Shown here: positions 15,199-23,973 of the stretch, piece by piece
How positions within the stretch are numbered: position 1 is the first letter of the stretch
How the letters are laid out: each line of letters starts with the position of its first letter
From: an uncultured Nitrospina sp.
Lineage (GTDB): Bacteria > Nitrospinota > Nitrospinia > Nitrospinales > VA-1
NCBI GenBank assembly: GCA_937891765.1
Contig: CALAGQ010000128.1
Location: 1-36,622 of the forward strand
DNA: 36,622 nucleotides
Reading direction: 5' to 3'
The notes under the pieces: generated by a model
The model's database searches: none
Told to the model about the DNA's origin: nothing
What the model saw: the letters and a program-made list of their open reading frames with translations, nothing else
Position numbers and translations under genes: made by a program

Positions 15199-15762
15199 AT
15201 GAAAGTGGTTCTTTTTCTGGTACTGTTTTTTCTGCAGGTTTCTACAGCTTGGGGACTCAGTCCTGAGCAATGGTTTCAGGAGGGCAACCAGTTCAGTTCA
15301 ACAAGGCAGTTTGAAAAGGCAGTGGAGGCTTATGAAAAATCCATTGCCGGTAACGCCTTGTCGCCGGTTGCACATTACAATCTGGGGATTGCCTACAAGA
15401 ACCTGAACCAGTTGGACAAGGCGGCAACGTCGCTTGAAAAATCCGTGGAACTGGAGCCGGTCAATATGGATGCCCGGATTACTTTGGGCAATGTTTATAA
15501 TCTTCAGGAACGATGGGCCGATGCGATCGGACAACTTAATATTGTTGTGCACCGTAAAAAAGACGATGCCGAGGCTCATGGGAATTTAGGCTGGGCCTAT
15601 TACAACTATAAAGAGGGTCCTCCTTTTAAAAAAGTAGTGATTCTCAATCTAGCCCGCGCTGTGGACTTGTTTAAAGAGCAAAACCAGCTTCAGGCTGCGG
15701 AGGCGACACAAAAAATTCTTGAGGAGGCTCGGAATAAATTTGGGGATTTGTTGATCCAATAA
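15199..15762 (+). CDS. exported TPR-repeat protein
   Basis: 187 residues from the ATG at 15199, which has a gaggcagg ribosome site and opens a signal peptide ('KVVLFLVLFFLQVSTAWG', residues 2-19); the open frame continues 21 codons upstream without such signals. The mature protein is made of about four tetratricopeptide repeats (roughly 23-51, 57-90, 91-124, 125-160), with typical 'AVEAYEKSI', 'AHYNLGIAYKNLNQLDKAA' and 'AEAHGNLGWAYYNY' helices. It probably works in the periplasm as a protein-protein adaptor. The Nfu_N gene follows 28 bp later. Confidence 0.85.
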   Translation: MKVVLFLVLFFLQVSTAWGLSPEQWFQEGNQFSSTRQFEKAVEAYEKSIAGNALSPVAHYNLGIAYKNLNQLDKAATSLEKSVELEPVNMDARITLGNVYNLQERWADAIGQLNIVVHRKKDDAEAHGNLGWAYYNYKEGPPFKKVVILNLARAVDLFKEQNQLQAAEATQKILEEARNKFGDLLIQ

Positions 15763-15790
15763 GCTTAACCGGTTTTTTTTAGAGGTTGTT

Positions 15791-16063
15791 ATGAGTATCA
15801 CCGTCATACCCACACGCAGTGAACACACCATCACCTTCAAGGTGGACAAATCTTTATTGCCTTACGGCAAGAGCATACCTTTTTCTGAGCCGGAAACCTC
15901 TGCCCTTCATCCTATGGGGCAGGCCTTGATGGCCATACCCGGAGTGAACAGCGCCTGGATCATGGCAGACGAAATCATGGTTACCAAAGACACCGATATC
16001 CGCTGGGCGACCGTAAAACCAAAAGTGATGGAAACAATCCGCAAAGTTCAGTCCGCCTCCTAG
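15791..16063 (+). CDS. stand-alone Nfu N-terminal domain protein
   Basis: 90 residues matching the Nfu_N domain: an N-terminal strand 'SITVIPTRSEHTITFKVDK', then 'HPMGQALMAIPGVNSAWIM' and 'DEIMVTKDTDIRWATVKP'. In most Nfu proteins this domain precedes a CxxC Nfu domain, which is absent here; the protein has no cysteine. It may be a helper for Fe-S carrier proteins, for example the IscU-like/Nfu protein at 20879. An agaggtt ribosome site precedes the ATG. The M18 aminopeptidase gene is convergent, 13 bp downstream. Confidence 0.85.
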   Translation: MSITVIPTRSEHTITFKVDKSLLPYGKSIPFSEPETSALHPMGQALMAIPGVNSAWIMADEIMVTKDTDIRWATVKPKVMETIRKVQSAS

Positions 16064-16076
16064 AGGCCTCCATCCG

Positions 16077-17354
16077 CTACGGTTTAAAATACTCTTTAAA
16101 TACGCGGATGAGGAATTCGTGATCTTTCGTTCCCGACATTTCGCGGATGGAATGCATGGATAGCATGGGATTCCCCACATCGATGGTGCGGATTCCTAGA
16201 TTGGCGGCCGTGATCGGACCGATGGTGCTTCCGCATCCCAGGTCAGACCGCACCACAAATTTTTGCACCGGGACTTTTGCTTTTTTGCATAGCGATTCAA
16301 ACCATGCGCTTGACACTCCTTCCGTGGCATAGCATTGCCCGGCGTTGCTTTTGATCACCGGTCCTCCATTAATGATCGGCATATGCTGGCCGTCATGCAT
16401 GTCCGAGTAGTTAGGGTGGACGGCATGAGCCATGTCGGCGGAGATGAAGAACGATTTGGCCAAGGCTCTAAAATATTCTTCCCGGGAGTTTGCTTCAGTC
16501 AGACTGATTCGTTCCAAGACATCTTTCAGGAAAGGGGATCCCGCTCCTTGCGCGGTTTCACTGCCAACTTCTTCATGGTCGTAAAACGCGATCACTCTTG
16601 TTGCCGGGTCTTTTTTCGTGGATTCTGCCAGCGCATGCAGGGCCGAGTGGCAACTGGCGAGATTATCGAGCCGACCAGAAAAAATAAATTCCCCTTCAGC
16701 ACCGGCCACAGCGCCCGGTTGCGTGTCATATAAAGACAACTCCATCTCCAGAATATCAGCCGGACGGCATTTCAGTTTCTGGGCGACCATTTTTTTAAGA
16801 ATTGCGTCGGGAGTAGATTTTTTTTGCAAAGAAAAAATGGGCGGCAAATGGTTTTGCTCGTTTAGAAGCAGTCCCTTTTTATTGACGTCGCGGTTTAAGT
16901 GAATAGCCAATTGCGGGATGCGCAATAAAGGTTGCTCAAACCGGATCAGTTGAGGCTTTTTCTTTCCGCCTAAAATCACACGACCGGCCAGCGACAAGTC
17001 CCGGTCTGTCCAGGTAGAAAGCAGCACTCCTCCATACACCTCCACTCCCAGTTGCTGATAACCACTTTTGGTATAACCCGCCTGCGGCTTTAACCTGAGA
17101 TTGGGGCTGTCGGTATGAGCTCCGATGATTTTAAATCCGGGTTTTGATCCCACAGCAAATGCGATCAGGGATGAATCATTTCGGGTCAGGAAATATCGGC
17201 CCTCAGGGACCAGCTTCCATGCCTCGGTTTCTTTAAGTTCAATAAAACCTTTGCTGGAAAGAGTGTCGGTCATCTCCCGCACGGCATGGAAGGGCGTGGG
17301 AGATTGATCAATGAATTCCAGTAGATTTTGAATGCGGTCAGTTTTCGGGTTCAT
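16077..17354 (-). CDS. M18-family aminopeptidase
   Basis: 425 residues from an ATG at 17354, which has an upstream ggag site; a TTG five codons earlier is also in frame. It has the metallopeptidase motifs of the M18 family: 'IIGAHTDSPNLRLKP', 'FSGRLDNLASCHSAL', 'FYDHEEVGSETAQGAGS', 'ADMAHAVHPNYSDMHD' and, near the C-terminus, 'MLSMHSIREMSGTKD'. These supply the two-zinc site and catalytic Glu. It removes N-terminal residues, usually acidic or neutral ones, from peptides in the cytosol. It is full length, single on its strand, and convergent with the Nfu_N gene. Confidence 0.95.
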   Translation of the reverse strand: MNPKTDRIQNLLEFIDQSPTPFHAVREMTDTLSSKGFIELKETEAWKLVPEGRYFLTRNDSSLIAFAVGSKPGFKIIGAHTDSPNLRLKPQAGYTKSGYQQLGVEVYGGVLLSTWTDRDLSLAGRVILGGKKKPQLIRFEQPLLRIPQLAIHLNRDVNKKGLLLNEQNHLPPIFSLQKKSTPDAILKKMVAQKLKCRPADILEMELSLYDTQPGAVAGAEGEFIFSGRLDNLASCHSALHALAESTKKDPATRVIAFYDHEEVGSETAQGAGSPFLKDVLERISLTEANSREEYFRALAKSFFISADMAHAVHPNYSDMHDGQHMPIINGGPVIKSNAGQCYATEGVSSAWFESLCKKAKVPVQKFVVRSDLGCGSTIGPITAANLGIRTIDVGNPMLSMHSIREMSGTKDHEFLIRVFKEYFKP

Positions 17355-17611
17355 GCATTGGGTCTCCAAATATTCTCAACAATCACTGAGGCAAGAAAGG
17401 TTTTCGCTGTCGGTTTAACATCAGGCTGTTTTGATCCATGACAAGTTTTGCGCGAACTGCGTTTGGGCGATGCTCTAACCAGTTGTAATTCAATTTACTA
17501 TGCAACTCCCTAAACATGAGGATGTTTTGTGCTTTCAATATCAGGTTCTTTGATTTTGGTGTTTGCCGGGTTTCCTGTAAAATAAAGTTCCTTTTTGGAG
17601 AGTATTTTTTC

Positions 17612-17914
17612 ATGGGCCTTTTGATCAAAGCTGATTTTAAAAAGAAGCTGGATATCAAACTTTACCGGTTTGATCCCAAAAATCCCAAGCCAGAATACCA
17701 TGCCGAAATATTTTGTGAAATGTTTTCCCAGTTCCCGCAATTCAAGGCCCATGTCGCGGCTTATATTGAAAGAAACTATTGTTTTGTGGTCAACGACGAA
17801 GACCACTCCGATCCCAAATCCCTCCTCACCACTTTAAAGCCCGATGAAGTCAGGAAACTGAACGAATGGGTTTTGTTGCGTAACAAACCCGGCACCGTAG
17901 CTGGGAGAAAATAG
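17612..17914 (+). CDS. hypothetical protein, 100 residues
   Basis: Started at the ATG at 17612, preceded by a ttggagag ribosome site; the frame is open 32 codons further upstream, but that part looks non-coding (Phe/Cys-rich). The protein is small, charged and probably cytosolic, with 'IKADFKKKLDIKLYRFDPKN' and 'CFVVNDEDHSDPKSLLTTLK' stretches and an Arg/Lys end. No family recognised. It lies alone between the divergent aminopeptidase gene and the CheY-like gene. Confidence 0.6.
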   Translation: MGLLIKADFKKKLDIKLYRFDPKNPKPEYHAEIFCEMFSQFPQFKAHVAAYIERNYCFVVNDEDHSDPKSLLTTLKPDEVRKLNEWVLLRNKPGTVAGRK

Positions 17915-18074
17915 TCCCGCCCGAATTTGTTTTTTACCGCCATAAGCTCCAAATATTCAGGGGTAAGGTGTCCCTGTGACAAACCGTAGCGAAAGTTTAA
18001 GTTCAGATATTGTGAGATATAGTGTAAAAATATTTATCGCAAGCTCGATATTTTGGTGATTAGGGGAGAGCGCG

Positions 18075-18470
18075 ATGGCAGAGGTAAAGAATAGGCCAGA
18101 TACAATTCTGATTGTCGAAGATGATGAAGCTTCAAGCACCATCATCGTGAGGTTGTTGAACCAGATGGGTTTCTCAAAAATTATTCAAGCTGAAAATGGA
18201 AATATAGGTCTCAATAAACTCTATTTGAATCAGGTCAGTATGGTCATATCAGACTGGCGGATGCCTGATATGGATGGATTGGAGTTTTATAAAAAAGCCA
18301 ATCAGGAAAAGCTTATTGATGGTGTTCCCTTTTTAATGGTTTCCGCAGAAAACGAAAGAGCTAGAGTCGCAGAGGTCTTGAAGGCCGGAGTGGATGACTA
18401 TATTCTGAAACCGGTGGATTTAAAAATACTCCGCGGCAAGATAGAAAAACTTCTTGATCCTCCCTGCTAG
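18075..18470 (+). CDS. stand-alone response regulator receiver (CheY-like)
   Basis: 131 residues consisting only of a receiver domain. Acidic pocket 'IVEDDEASS', phospho-acceptor Asp60 in 'MVISDWRMPDMDG', conserved Ser90 in 'FLMVSAEN', and Lys112 in 'YILKPVDL'. The 'SDWRMPDMDG' form is typical of CheY-like proteins. No output domain or kinase is adjacent. A ggggagagc ribosome site precedes the ATG. It may be a phosphate shuttle or motility switch protein; the partner cannot be told from this window. Confidence 0.93.
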   Translation: MAEVKNRPDTILIVEDDEASSTIIVRLLNQMGFSKIIQAENGNIGLNKLYLNQVSMVISDWRMPDMDGLEFYKKANQEKLIDGVPFLMVSAENERARVAEVLKAGVDDYILKPVDLKILRGKIEKLLDPPC

Positions 18471-18679
18471 CCGCAGGGTGGCAGCAACCCCCTCAATTCC
18501 CTTGTCAGGGGGAAGTTTAAATACTGGCCCCACGCCGAGTGGTCCCTTGGTTTCCCCTAAGAGACATTTGCTATGATCCCCAACAATAATTAAACTTGAA
18601 AGATAAAGAAGGAGCTTTGAAAAGATATAGTCAAGAAAAGACTTTGTGATACTTCCTTCATTCAGATAAGGTTGATTTT

Positions 18680-19304
18680 ATGAAACTACCTGGTTCCAAA
18701 GGTGAGCATCGGTTGCAAAAGGAACTTGCCACCACCAAGAAGGCGCAATCTTTTTACAATAAACAGATGCTCGATCACCTCAACCCGGTGATGAGGGAAT
18801 TCCTTGCCAACCAGGAAATCGTTTTTATTGCCACATCTGATGCCAGAGGAGAGTGTGACTGCTCACTCCGAAACGGACCCCCCCGGCTGGGTTCGTGTGA
18901 TAGATGAGAAGACCCTCGCTTTTCCCGAGTGCCGGGGTAATGGAGTCTTTGCTAGTTTGGGCAATATTTTAGAGAATCCGCACATTGGCATGATCTTTGT
19001 CGATTTTTTTGATAGCACTGTTGGTCTGCATGTCAATGGAAAGGCTCGTGTTTTTAAGGATCAAAAAATTTTTAAAAGTGGATTGTTCCCGGACGATCTT
19101 AAAAAAGGTATCTCCAAAAAAGCCGGCTTGAAAGCAGAATGTTGGGTGATCGTTGAAGTCGAAGAAGCCTATATCCATTGTTCCAAACATATCCCCCGGC
19201 TTAAAAAAATGAAAAAGGATATCCACTGGGGAACAAATAAGGAAATCTATAAAGGTGGCGACAAATTCACAGCCAAGAGCTCCCGCAAGCCCAAGGCTAA
19301 ATAG
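18680..19304 (+). pseudogene. PNPOx-family flavin-binding protein, frameshifted at a C7 run
   Basis: Two overlapping frames together encode one protein of the pyridoxamine-5'-phosphate-oxidase-like family. The first (from ATG 18680) ends 'FIATSDARGECDCSLRNG' and then goes off track; the second continues 'PPGWVRVIDEKTLAFPECRG', 'GVFASLGNILENPHIGMIF' and 'VDFFDSTVGLHVNGKARVF', the normal continuation. The switch lies at seven Cs (18878-18884): with six Cs the reading 'NGPPGWVRVIDEK' would be continuous. All other family motifs are intact over about 207 residues. It is therefore a recent inactivation, a sequence error, or a slippage-controlled gene. The intact protein would bind FMN or a similar cofactor. 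Confidence 0.85.
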
Positions 19305-19489
19305 TATGCAAGTTGACGGCGCAAAAGCTATGGGACATGGTCAGGAGAATTGAGGTTTTGGTTGGGGTGCGAAGGCAACTTGATGAAATATCACAATCGA
19401 GATGTTTCGAGTACCCGTTCCGGTCATGAAGGCTGAGATTGGGGATATCACTAGCCTCAGAATGACAAAATTTTACCCGTAGCGGTACG

Positions 19490-20497
19490 CTACCCGCCGA
19501 TGGCGTGCATGGCGCGGTCGGGGCGTTCGAAGTCATCGAGGTTGATTTTGTGGCCGGGTTCTTTGACGAGGACTGCTTGATGAATTTTCTCCGCGATACT
19601 TTCGTTGGTGGCGCCGGACCGGATCATTTCTTTCAGGTTGGTTTCGTCGGTGGAGAACAGGCAGGTTCTTAGTTTGCCATCGGCGGTCATGCGGATGCGG
19701 TTGCAATGATCGCAGAATGGATTACTGACTGCCGTAATAATTCCAATCTTCCCCTTGCCGTCGGCAAAGGTGTATTCACTGGCCGGACCAATTTCCAGAG
19801 AGTTGTCGACCGGTACCAGTTCGTATTTCTCTTTGATGAGATCGATAATCTCATGCCCGAACAAAACTTTATCGCGTTCCCAGACTTTATCGGAGTCGAG
19901 CGGCATGAACTCAATGAAACGGACCTCGAAACCATCGGAGCGGCCATACTCAATCAGGCCCATGATCTCGGTTTCGGAGAAATTGCGCACCGCGACGGCG
20001 TTGATCTTGATCGACTTGAACCCAACCTTGCGAGCCGCGTCCAAACCTTCCAGAACGGATTGCAGACAGTCCCTGCGATTGACATCGCGGAACTTTTCCG
20101 GGTCGAGCGAGTCGAGGCTGACGTTCAGCCTTTTGAGTCCGGCATCGAGCAGGCTTTGGGCCTGATCTTTAAGAAAAAAGGCATTGGTGGTCAGGGCGAT
20201 ATCGTTGATGCCCTCCACCTCGTTGATCATTTTGATCAGCGTCGGCAGGTCTTTCCTCATCAGAGGCTCCCCACCAGTCAGGCGAATACGGTTGATCCCC
20301 AAACTAGCGGCCACCGTCACTACTTGATGGATCTCCTCAAACGTCAGCAGGTTGCTTCGGTCCATGAATTCTACGTTATCCGCTGGCATGCAATAGGTGC
20401 AGCGGAAATTACAGCGATCAGTAACTGAAATCCTGAGATTGACGATGGTTCGTCCCATCCCATCGACAAGTTTTGGGGAATCGTTTTTGATGGTCAT
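19490..20497 (-). CDS. moaA: GTP 3',8-cyclase (molybdenum cofactor synthesis)
   Basis: 335 residues, full length. The radical SAM motif 'CNFRCTYC' gives Cys29, Cys33 and Cys36. The C-terminal GTP-binding cluster ligands are Cys262, Cys265 and Cys279 in 'CDHCNRIRMTADGKLRTC'. The 'LTGGEPLMRKDL' SAM-binding block and the essential C-terminal Gly-Gly are present. It makes the first step from GTP toward cyclic pyranopterin monophosphate. The ATG follows an aaggac ribosome site. No other moa/moe gene is adjacent. A short palindrome (gtagcg-gta-cgctac, 19479-19493) spans its TAG stop. It is divergent from the SUF operon. Confidence 0.97.
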   Translation of the reverse strand: MTIKNDSPKLVDGMGRTIVNLRISVTDRCNFRCTYCMPADNVEFMDRSNLLTFEEIHQVVTVAASLGINRIRLTGGEPLMRKDLPTLIKMINEVEGINDIALTTNAFFLKDQAQSLLDAGLKRLNVSLDSLDPEKFRDVNRRDCLQSVLEGLDAARKVGFKSIKINAVAVRNFSETEIMGLIEYGRSDGFEVRFIEFMPLDSDKVWERDKVLFGHEIIDLIKEKYELVPVDNSLEIGPASEYTFADGKGKIGIITAVSNPFCDHCNRIRMTADGKLRTCLFSTDETNLKEMIRSGATNESIAEKIHQAVLVKEPGHKINLDDFERPDRAMHAIGG

Positions 20498-20694
20498 TCA
20501 GAAGTCCTTGTGGTCTAGGGGCGCCTGTTGAGCCCGCTTTCCGATACATGGAGTCAATAAATGAGCCTGAGCTCGCATTCAAGTGTGGCTAAATTATAGC
20601 TTTTTTAGTCTGAGGATGTATAGAGTTAGTTTGACCCCTTGGCAGGTGTTAAGCTGTATGAACTCTTTGCCAACCAATTAAAGCCATTTTACGC

Positions 20695-20712
20695 TGCCTC
20701 CACGGCTAGTGG
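20695..20712 (+). repeat. dispersed 18-bp repeat, copy 2
   Basis: tgcctccacggctagtgg, an exact inverted match to 15037-15054. It is followed by ctgcctagtggtcg, so the ctagtgg part is doubled here; the next bases (tcg) again match copy 1. Confidence 0.5.
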
Positions 20713-20764
20713 CTGCCTAGTGGTCGAATTTAAAGAACTTTACGGGGCCAATTGCATCTTAAAA

Positions 20765-20794
20765 TTGTGGCAAGAGGCGTATTTGATATATAAT
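20765..20794 (+). promoter_or_regulatory. candidate promoter of the SUF operon
   Basis: TTGTGG, an 18-bp spacer and a perfect TATAAT about 85 bp before the first SUF gene. The -35 box is weak, which would suit activation or repression by a regulator. Confidence 0.45.
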
Positions 20795-20878
20795 TATGCC
20801 TATAGATCCAATCTGAGCCGTTTGGGGATCACCCAGCGTTTTTAATAAGATAAAGCTTTTAAATTTAAGGATTTAATT

Positions 20879-21619
20879 GTGTCGGTCGCAGAAGAAAAAT
20901 TTTCCGCAAAATTCGAGGAAATCGCTGCTGAAATCAAGCACCGGGGTGCCTATTATCAGGAGGACGCCAGTGAGAAGGGCATGGCGCTTCTCGAAGCCAA
21001 ATTTAAAGACACAAAGCTATATTGGTTGGTGGACCTTAAAGAGGATCGCATTTTCAGCGCCCGCTTTTTTGCTTATGGAGGAAAAGTGTCTCTGGTGGTT
21101 GGCGAAACGCTTTGTACCATGGTTGAGGGGTTGACCGTAGGGGAAGCAGGCTCACTGCTGAAAACCGATGTGGAAGCCCGGCTTCGTGACGAACCGGATG
21201 CGCCTGCGGTTCCCGAATCAAAAATGAAAGCTTTCGATAATGTTGAGGAGTTGCTTAAAATTACCATGGAGCAATACCCCTCGGCGAAAGCGGTGGCTGT
21301 TGCCAGTGCTTCCATCAATAAAGAAGATTTTAAATCCACCACTGAGCTAAATATGGTGGCTCAGGCTTGGTTGGGGTTGACGAAGGACGAGCAGAAGGAG
21401 CAGATAGAGATTGTTTTGGATGAGCACATCCGCCCGGCTCTCATGAATGATGGCGGCAACGTCATGGTTCTGGATGTGACGGACGGTGAGAAAATATTAG
21501 TTCAATACCAAGGGGCGTGTGGCAGTTGTGGGTCTTCTTTAGGAGCCACCTTGTCGTTTATGGAATCGACCCTGCGTAAACATATCTACAACGAATTGAA
21601 CGTTGTTCCACAGATGTAG
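20879..21619 (+). CDS. IscU-like domain (no Cys ligands) fused to Nfu domain
   Basis: 246 residues, GTG start. Residues about 46-103 align in pattern with IscU/NifU-N: 'VDLKEDRIFSARFFAYGG' against the usual D..I.DARF.TYGCG, then 'VGETLCTMVEGLTVGEA'. However, the cluster-binding cysteines are missing: the GCG position reads GGK and the ACGD block is absent. Residues about 172-240 form a complete Nfu domain with 'RPALMNDGGNVMVLDV' and the CxxC Cys214/Cys217 in 'YQGACGSCGSSLGATL'. It probably carries and delivers Fe-S clusters assembled by SufBCD. It heads the operon 21 bp before sufB. Calling it nifU would mislead, because the scaffold domain appears degenerate. Confidence 0.85.
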   Translation: MSVAEEKFSAKFEEIAAEIKHRGAYYQEDASEKGMALLEAKFKDTKLYWLVDLKEDRIFSARFFAYGGKVSLVVGETLCTMVEGLTVGEAGSLLKTDVEARLRDEPDAPAVPESKMKAFDNVEELLKITMEQYPSAKAVAVASASINKEDFKSTTELNMVAQAWLGLTKDEQKEQIEIVLDEHIRPALMNDGGNVMVLDVTDGEKILVQYQGACGSCGSSLGATLSFMESTLRKHIYNELNVVPQM

Positions 21620-21640
21620 TTAGTTACCCGGAGATCAATA

Positions 21641-23092
21641 ATGAGTGACGAACAAAACTCCGTTTCAGATATTCTAGAAGATAATACCTATAAGTATGGC
21701 TTCACTACCGATGTTGAATCGGAGACCTTTGCCAAAGGGTTGGATGAGGATGTCATCCGCGCCATTTCGAAGAAGAAGAATGAGCCTCAGTTTATGCTCG
21801 ACTTCAGGCTGAAGGCGTTCGAGAAATGGAAAACCATGAAAGCGCCGGAATGGCCGAATGTGCATTATCCGCCGATCGACTTCCAGAATATTTCTTATTA
21901 CTCTGCACCGAAGCAGAAGAAAGTATTAAACAGTCTGGACGAAGTCGATCCGGAAGTCATGCGCACTTTCGAGAAGCTGGGTATTCCACTGGATGAACAA
22001 AAAAAGTTGGCCAATGTTGCTGTCGATGCTGTGTTCGACAGCGTCAGCGTGGCCACAACGCATAAGAAAAAGCTGATGGAAGTGGGCATCATTTTCTGTT
22101 CCTTTTCTGAGGCCTTGCAGGAATACCCTGAACTGATAGAAGAATATCTCGGAACCGTCGTTCCTGTCGGAGATAATTATTACGCCGCGCTGAACAGTGC
22201 CGTGTTCACCGATGGTTCGTTCGTCTATATTCCGCCGGACACCATCAGTCCTATGGAAATCTCGACTTACTTCCGCATCAATACTGAAGAGACCGGACAG
22301 TTTGAAAGAACGCTGATCATCTGCGCGGAAAACAGTTATGTGTCTTATCTGGAAGGATGTACCGCGCCGCAATTCGACACCAATCAGTTGCACGCCGCAG
22401 TGGTGGAACTGATTACCTTGGAAAACGCCGAGATCAAATACAGCACCGTGCAAAACTGGTATGCCGGAGACAAAGAAACCGGCAAGGGTGGTATCTATAA
22501 TTTTGTCACCAAGCGAGGCAAATGTCAGGGCGACAATTCCAAAATTTCATGGACGCAGGTAGAAACCGGATCGGCCATCACCTGGAAATACCCGAGCTGT
22601 CTTCTTCTGGGCGATAACACCACGGGGGAATTCTATTCGGTCGCATTGACCAACGGCCACATGCAGGCCGATACAGGGACCAAGATGATCCATATCGGTA
22701 AAAACACCCGGTCGAGTATCATCTCGAAGGGAATTTCTGCCGACTACTCCAGCAACAGTTATCGCGGTCAGGTGAAAGTGGGCAAGAATGCCACCAACGC
22801 GAGAAATTACAGCCAGTGCGACAGCATGCTGGTCGGTGATAAATGTAGCGCACACACATTCCCTTATATAGAAACCGCCAACAGCTCGGTTCAAGTAGAG
22901 CATGAGGCCGCCACTTCAAAGATCAGCGAAGAGCAACTCTTCTATTTTGAGTCCCGGGGGATTTCCCGTGAAAATGCGATCGAGGCGGTCATTAGCGGAT
23001 TCTGTAAAGAAGTTTTCAAACAACTGCCGATGGAGTTTGCCGTTGAGGCGCAGAAACTGCTGACCTTGAAACTTGAGGACAGCGTCGGTTAA
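21641..23092 (+). CDS. sufB: Fe-S cluster scaffold subunit SufB
   Basis: 483 residues, the full length of SufB. Typical blocks are '[20 protein letters not shown]', '[18 protein letters not shown]', '[20 protein letters not shown]' and '[20 protein letters not shown]', followed by the C-terminal helical region '[15 protein letters not shown]'. The cysteines in the 'QCDSM...[11 protein letters not shown]' segment are in the place where SufB holds its essential Cys. It forms the SufBC2D complex that assembles clusters from SufS-derived sulfur. A cggagatc ribosome site precedes the ATG, 21 bp after the Nfu-type gene. A 126-bp gap separates it from sufC. Confidence 0.97.
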   Translation: MSDEQNSVSDILEDNTYKYGFTTDVESETFAKGLDEDVIRAISKKKNEPQFMLDFRLKAFEKWKTMKAPEWPNVHYPPIDFQNISYYSAPKQKKVLNSLDEVDPEVMRTFEKLGIPLDEQKKLANVAVDAVFDSVSVATTHKKKLMEVGIIFCSFSEALQEYPELIEEYLGTVVPVGDNYYAALNSAVFTDGSFVYIPPDTISPMEISTYFRINTEETGQFERTLIICAENSYVSYLEGCTAPQFDTNQLHAAVVELITLENAEIKYSTVQNWYAGDKETGKGGIYNFVTKRGKCQGDNSKISWTQVETGSAITWKYPSCLLLGDNTTGEFYSVALTNGHMQADTGTKMIHIGKNTRSSIISKGISADYSSNSYRGQVKVGKNATNARNYSQCDSMLVGDKCSAHTFPYIETANSSVQVEHEAATSKISEEQLFYFESRGISRENAIEAVISGFCKEVFKQLPMEFAVEAQKLLTLKLEDSVG

Positions 23093-23218
23093 ATAATTAC
23101 GGGACAGGCCGAGGAGGTAGTAAGCTTCGGCATTGAGTGAAATTCAAATAGCTCCTGTGTTGGTTCTCGCCGACGGTGGAAACTGGCAGGGCTTTTTTTT
23201 ATTGATTGAGGAGAAGTG

Positions 23219-23965
23219 ATGCTTGAAATTAAAGATTTGCATGCAGGTGTTGACGGGAATGAGATCATAAAAGGCATTTCCCTGTCGATTAAAAAAGGGG
23301 AGATCCACGCAGTCATGGGTCCCAACGGGTCGGGTAAAAGTACGTTGGCTAAAATTCTGTCCGGTCATCCTTCCTATCAGGCTACGAGCGGAGAGATTTT
23401 GTTCGATGGGAAAAACCTTTTGGAGATGGAAGCGGAAGAGCGGTCACTTGCTGGTATTTTTATGGGGTTTCAATATCCGGTAGAAGTGCCGGGTGTGAAC
23501 AACGCCGAGTTTTTGCGCATGGCTCATAATGCTCGAAGAGTTAAAGCCGGTGAAGAAGAAATCGACCCGCTGGATTTTGACGAACTGCTTTCTGAGAAAA
23601 TGAAAACGCTGGGAATGGAAAACAAGTACAAGGAAAGAAACCTCAATGATGGTTTTTCCGGCGGCGAGAAAAAGAAAAATGAAATTTTGCAGATGGCGAT
23701 TCTCGAACCCAAACTTTCCATTCTCGATGAAACGGATTCAGGCCTCGATATCGATGCCCTGCGCGTTGTGTCGGAAGGCGTGAATAAATTGCGCAACGAG
23801 AATAACGCGCTCATTCTCATCACGCATTACCAGCGGTTGCTGGATTATATTAAGCCCGACTTTGTTCATGTTCTCAGTAATGGGAAAATCGTCAAGTCGG
23901 GCGGTAAAGGGCTGGCGCTTGAACTCGAATCCCAGGGGTATGACTGGGTAACGACTGCGAACTGA
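23219..23965 (+). CDS. sufC: Fe-S assembly ATPase SufC
   Basis: 248 residues from the ATG at 23219 (ribosome site gaggag); a GTG directly before it is also in frame. Walker A 'GPNGSGKST' (residues 34-42), SufC-type signature '[18 protein letters not shown]', Walker B with the family's characteristic '[17 protein letters not shown]', and switch His in '[14 protein letters not shown]'. As an ABC ATPase without a transporter it drives conformational change of the SufB-SufD scaffold. sufD follows after 8 bp. Confidence 0.97.
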   Translation: MLEIKDLHAGVDGNEIIKGISLSIKKGEIHAVMGPNGSGKSTLAKILSGHPSYQATSGEILFDGKNLLEMEAEERSLAGIFMGFQYPVEVPGVNNAEFLRMAHNARRVKAGEEEIDPLDFDELLSEKMKTLGMENKYKERNLNDGFSGGEKKKNEILQMAILEPKLSILDETDSGLDIDALRVVSEGVNKLRNENNALILITHYQRLLDYIKPDFVHVLSNGKIVKSGGKGLALELESQGYDWVTTAN

Positions 23966-23973
23966 GGAGAGGT

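Larger units (their letters stand above)
20498..20878. other. divergent intergenic region moaA / SUF operon
   Basis: About 380 bp with no convincing gene. It holds the second copy of the dispersed 18-bp repeat (20695-20712) with an extra partial ctagtgg duplication after it, and a candidate promoter for the SUF operon at 20765-20794. The A+T-rich part before the GTG start ends in a taagg ribosome site. No Rrf2-type regulator gene is adjacent. Confidence 0.5.

Noticed and set aside
17510..17806. 98-residue minus-strand frame
   Set aside because: It is antisense to the 100-residue plus-strand gene, which has a ribosome site and a better residue composition.
19706..20428. 240-residue plus-strand frame
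   Set aside because: It is antisense to moaA, which has all its catalytic motifs on the minus strand.
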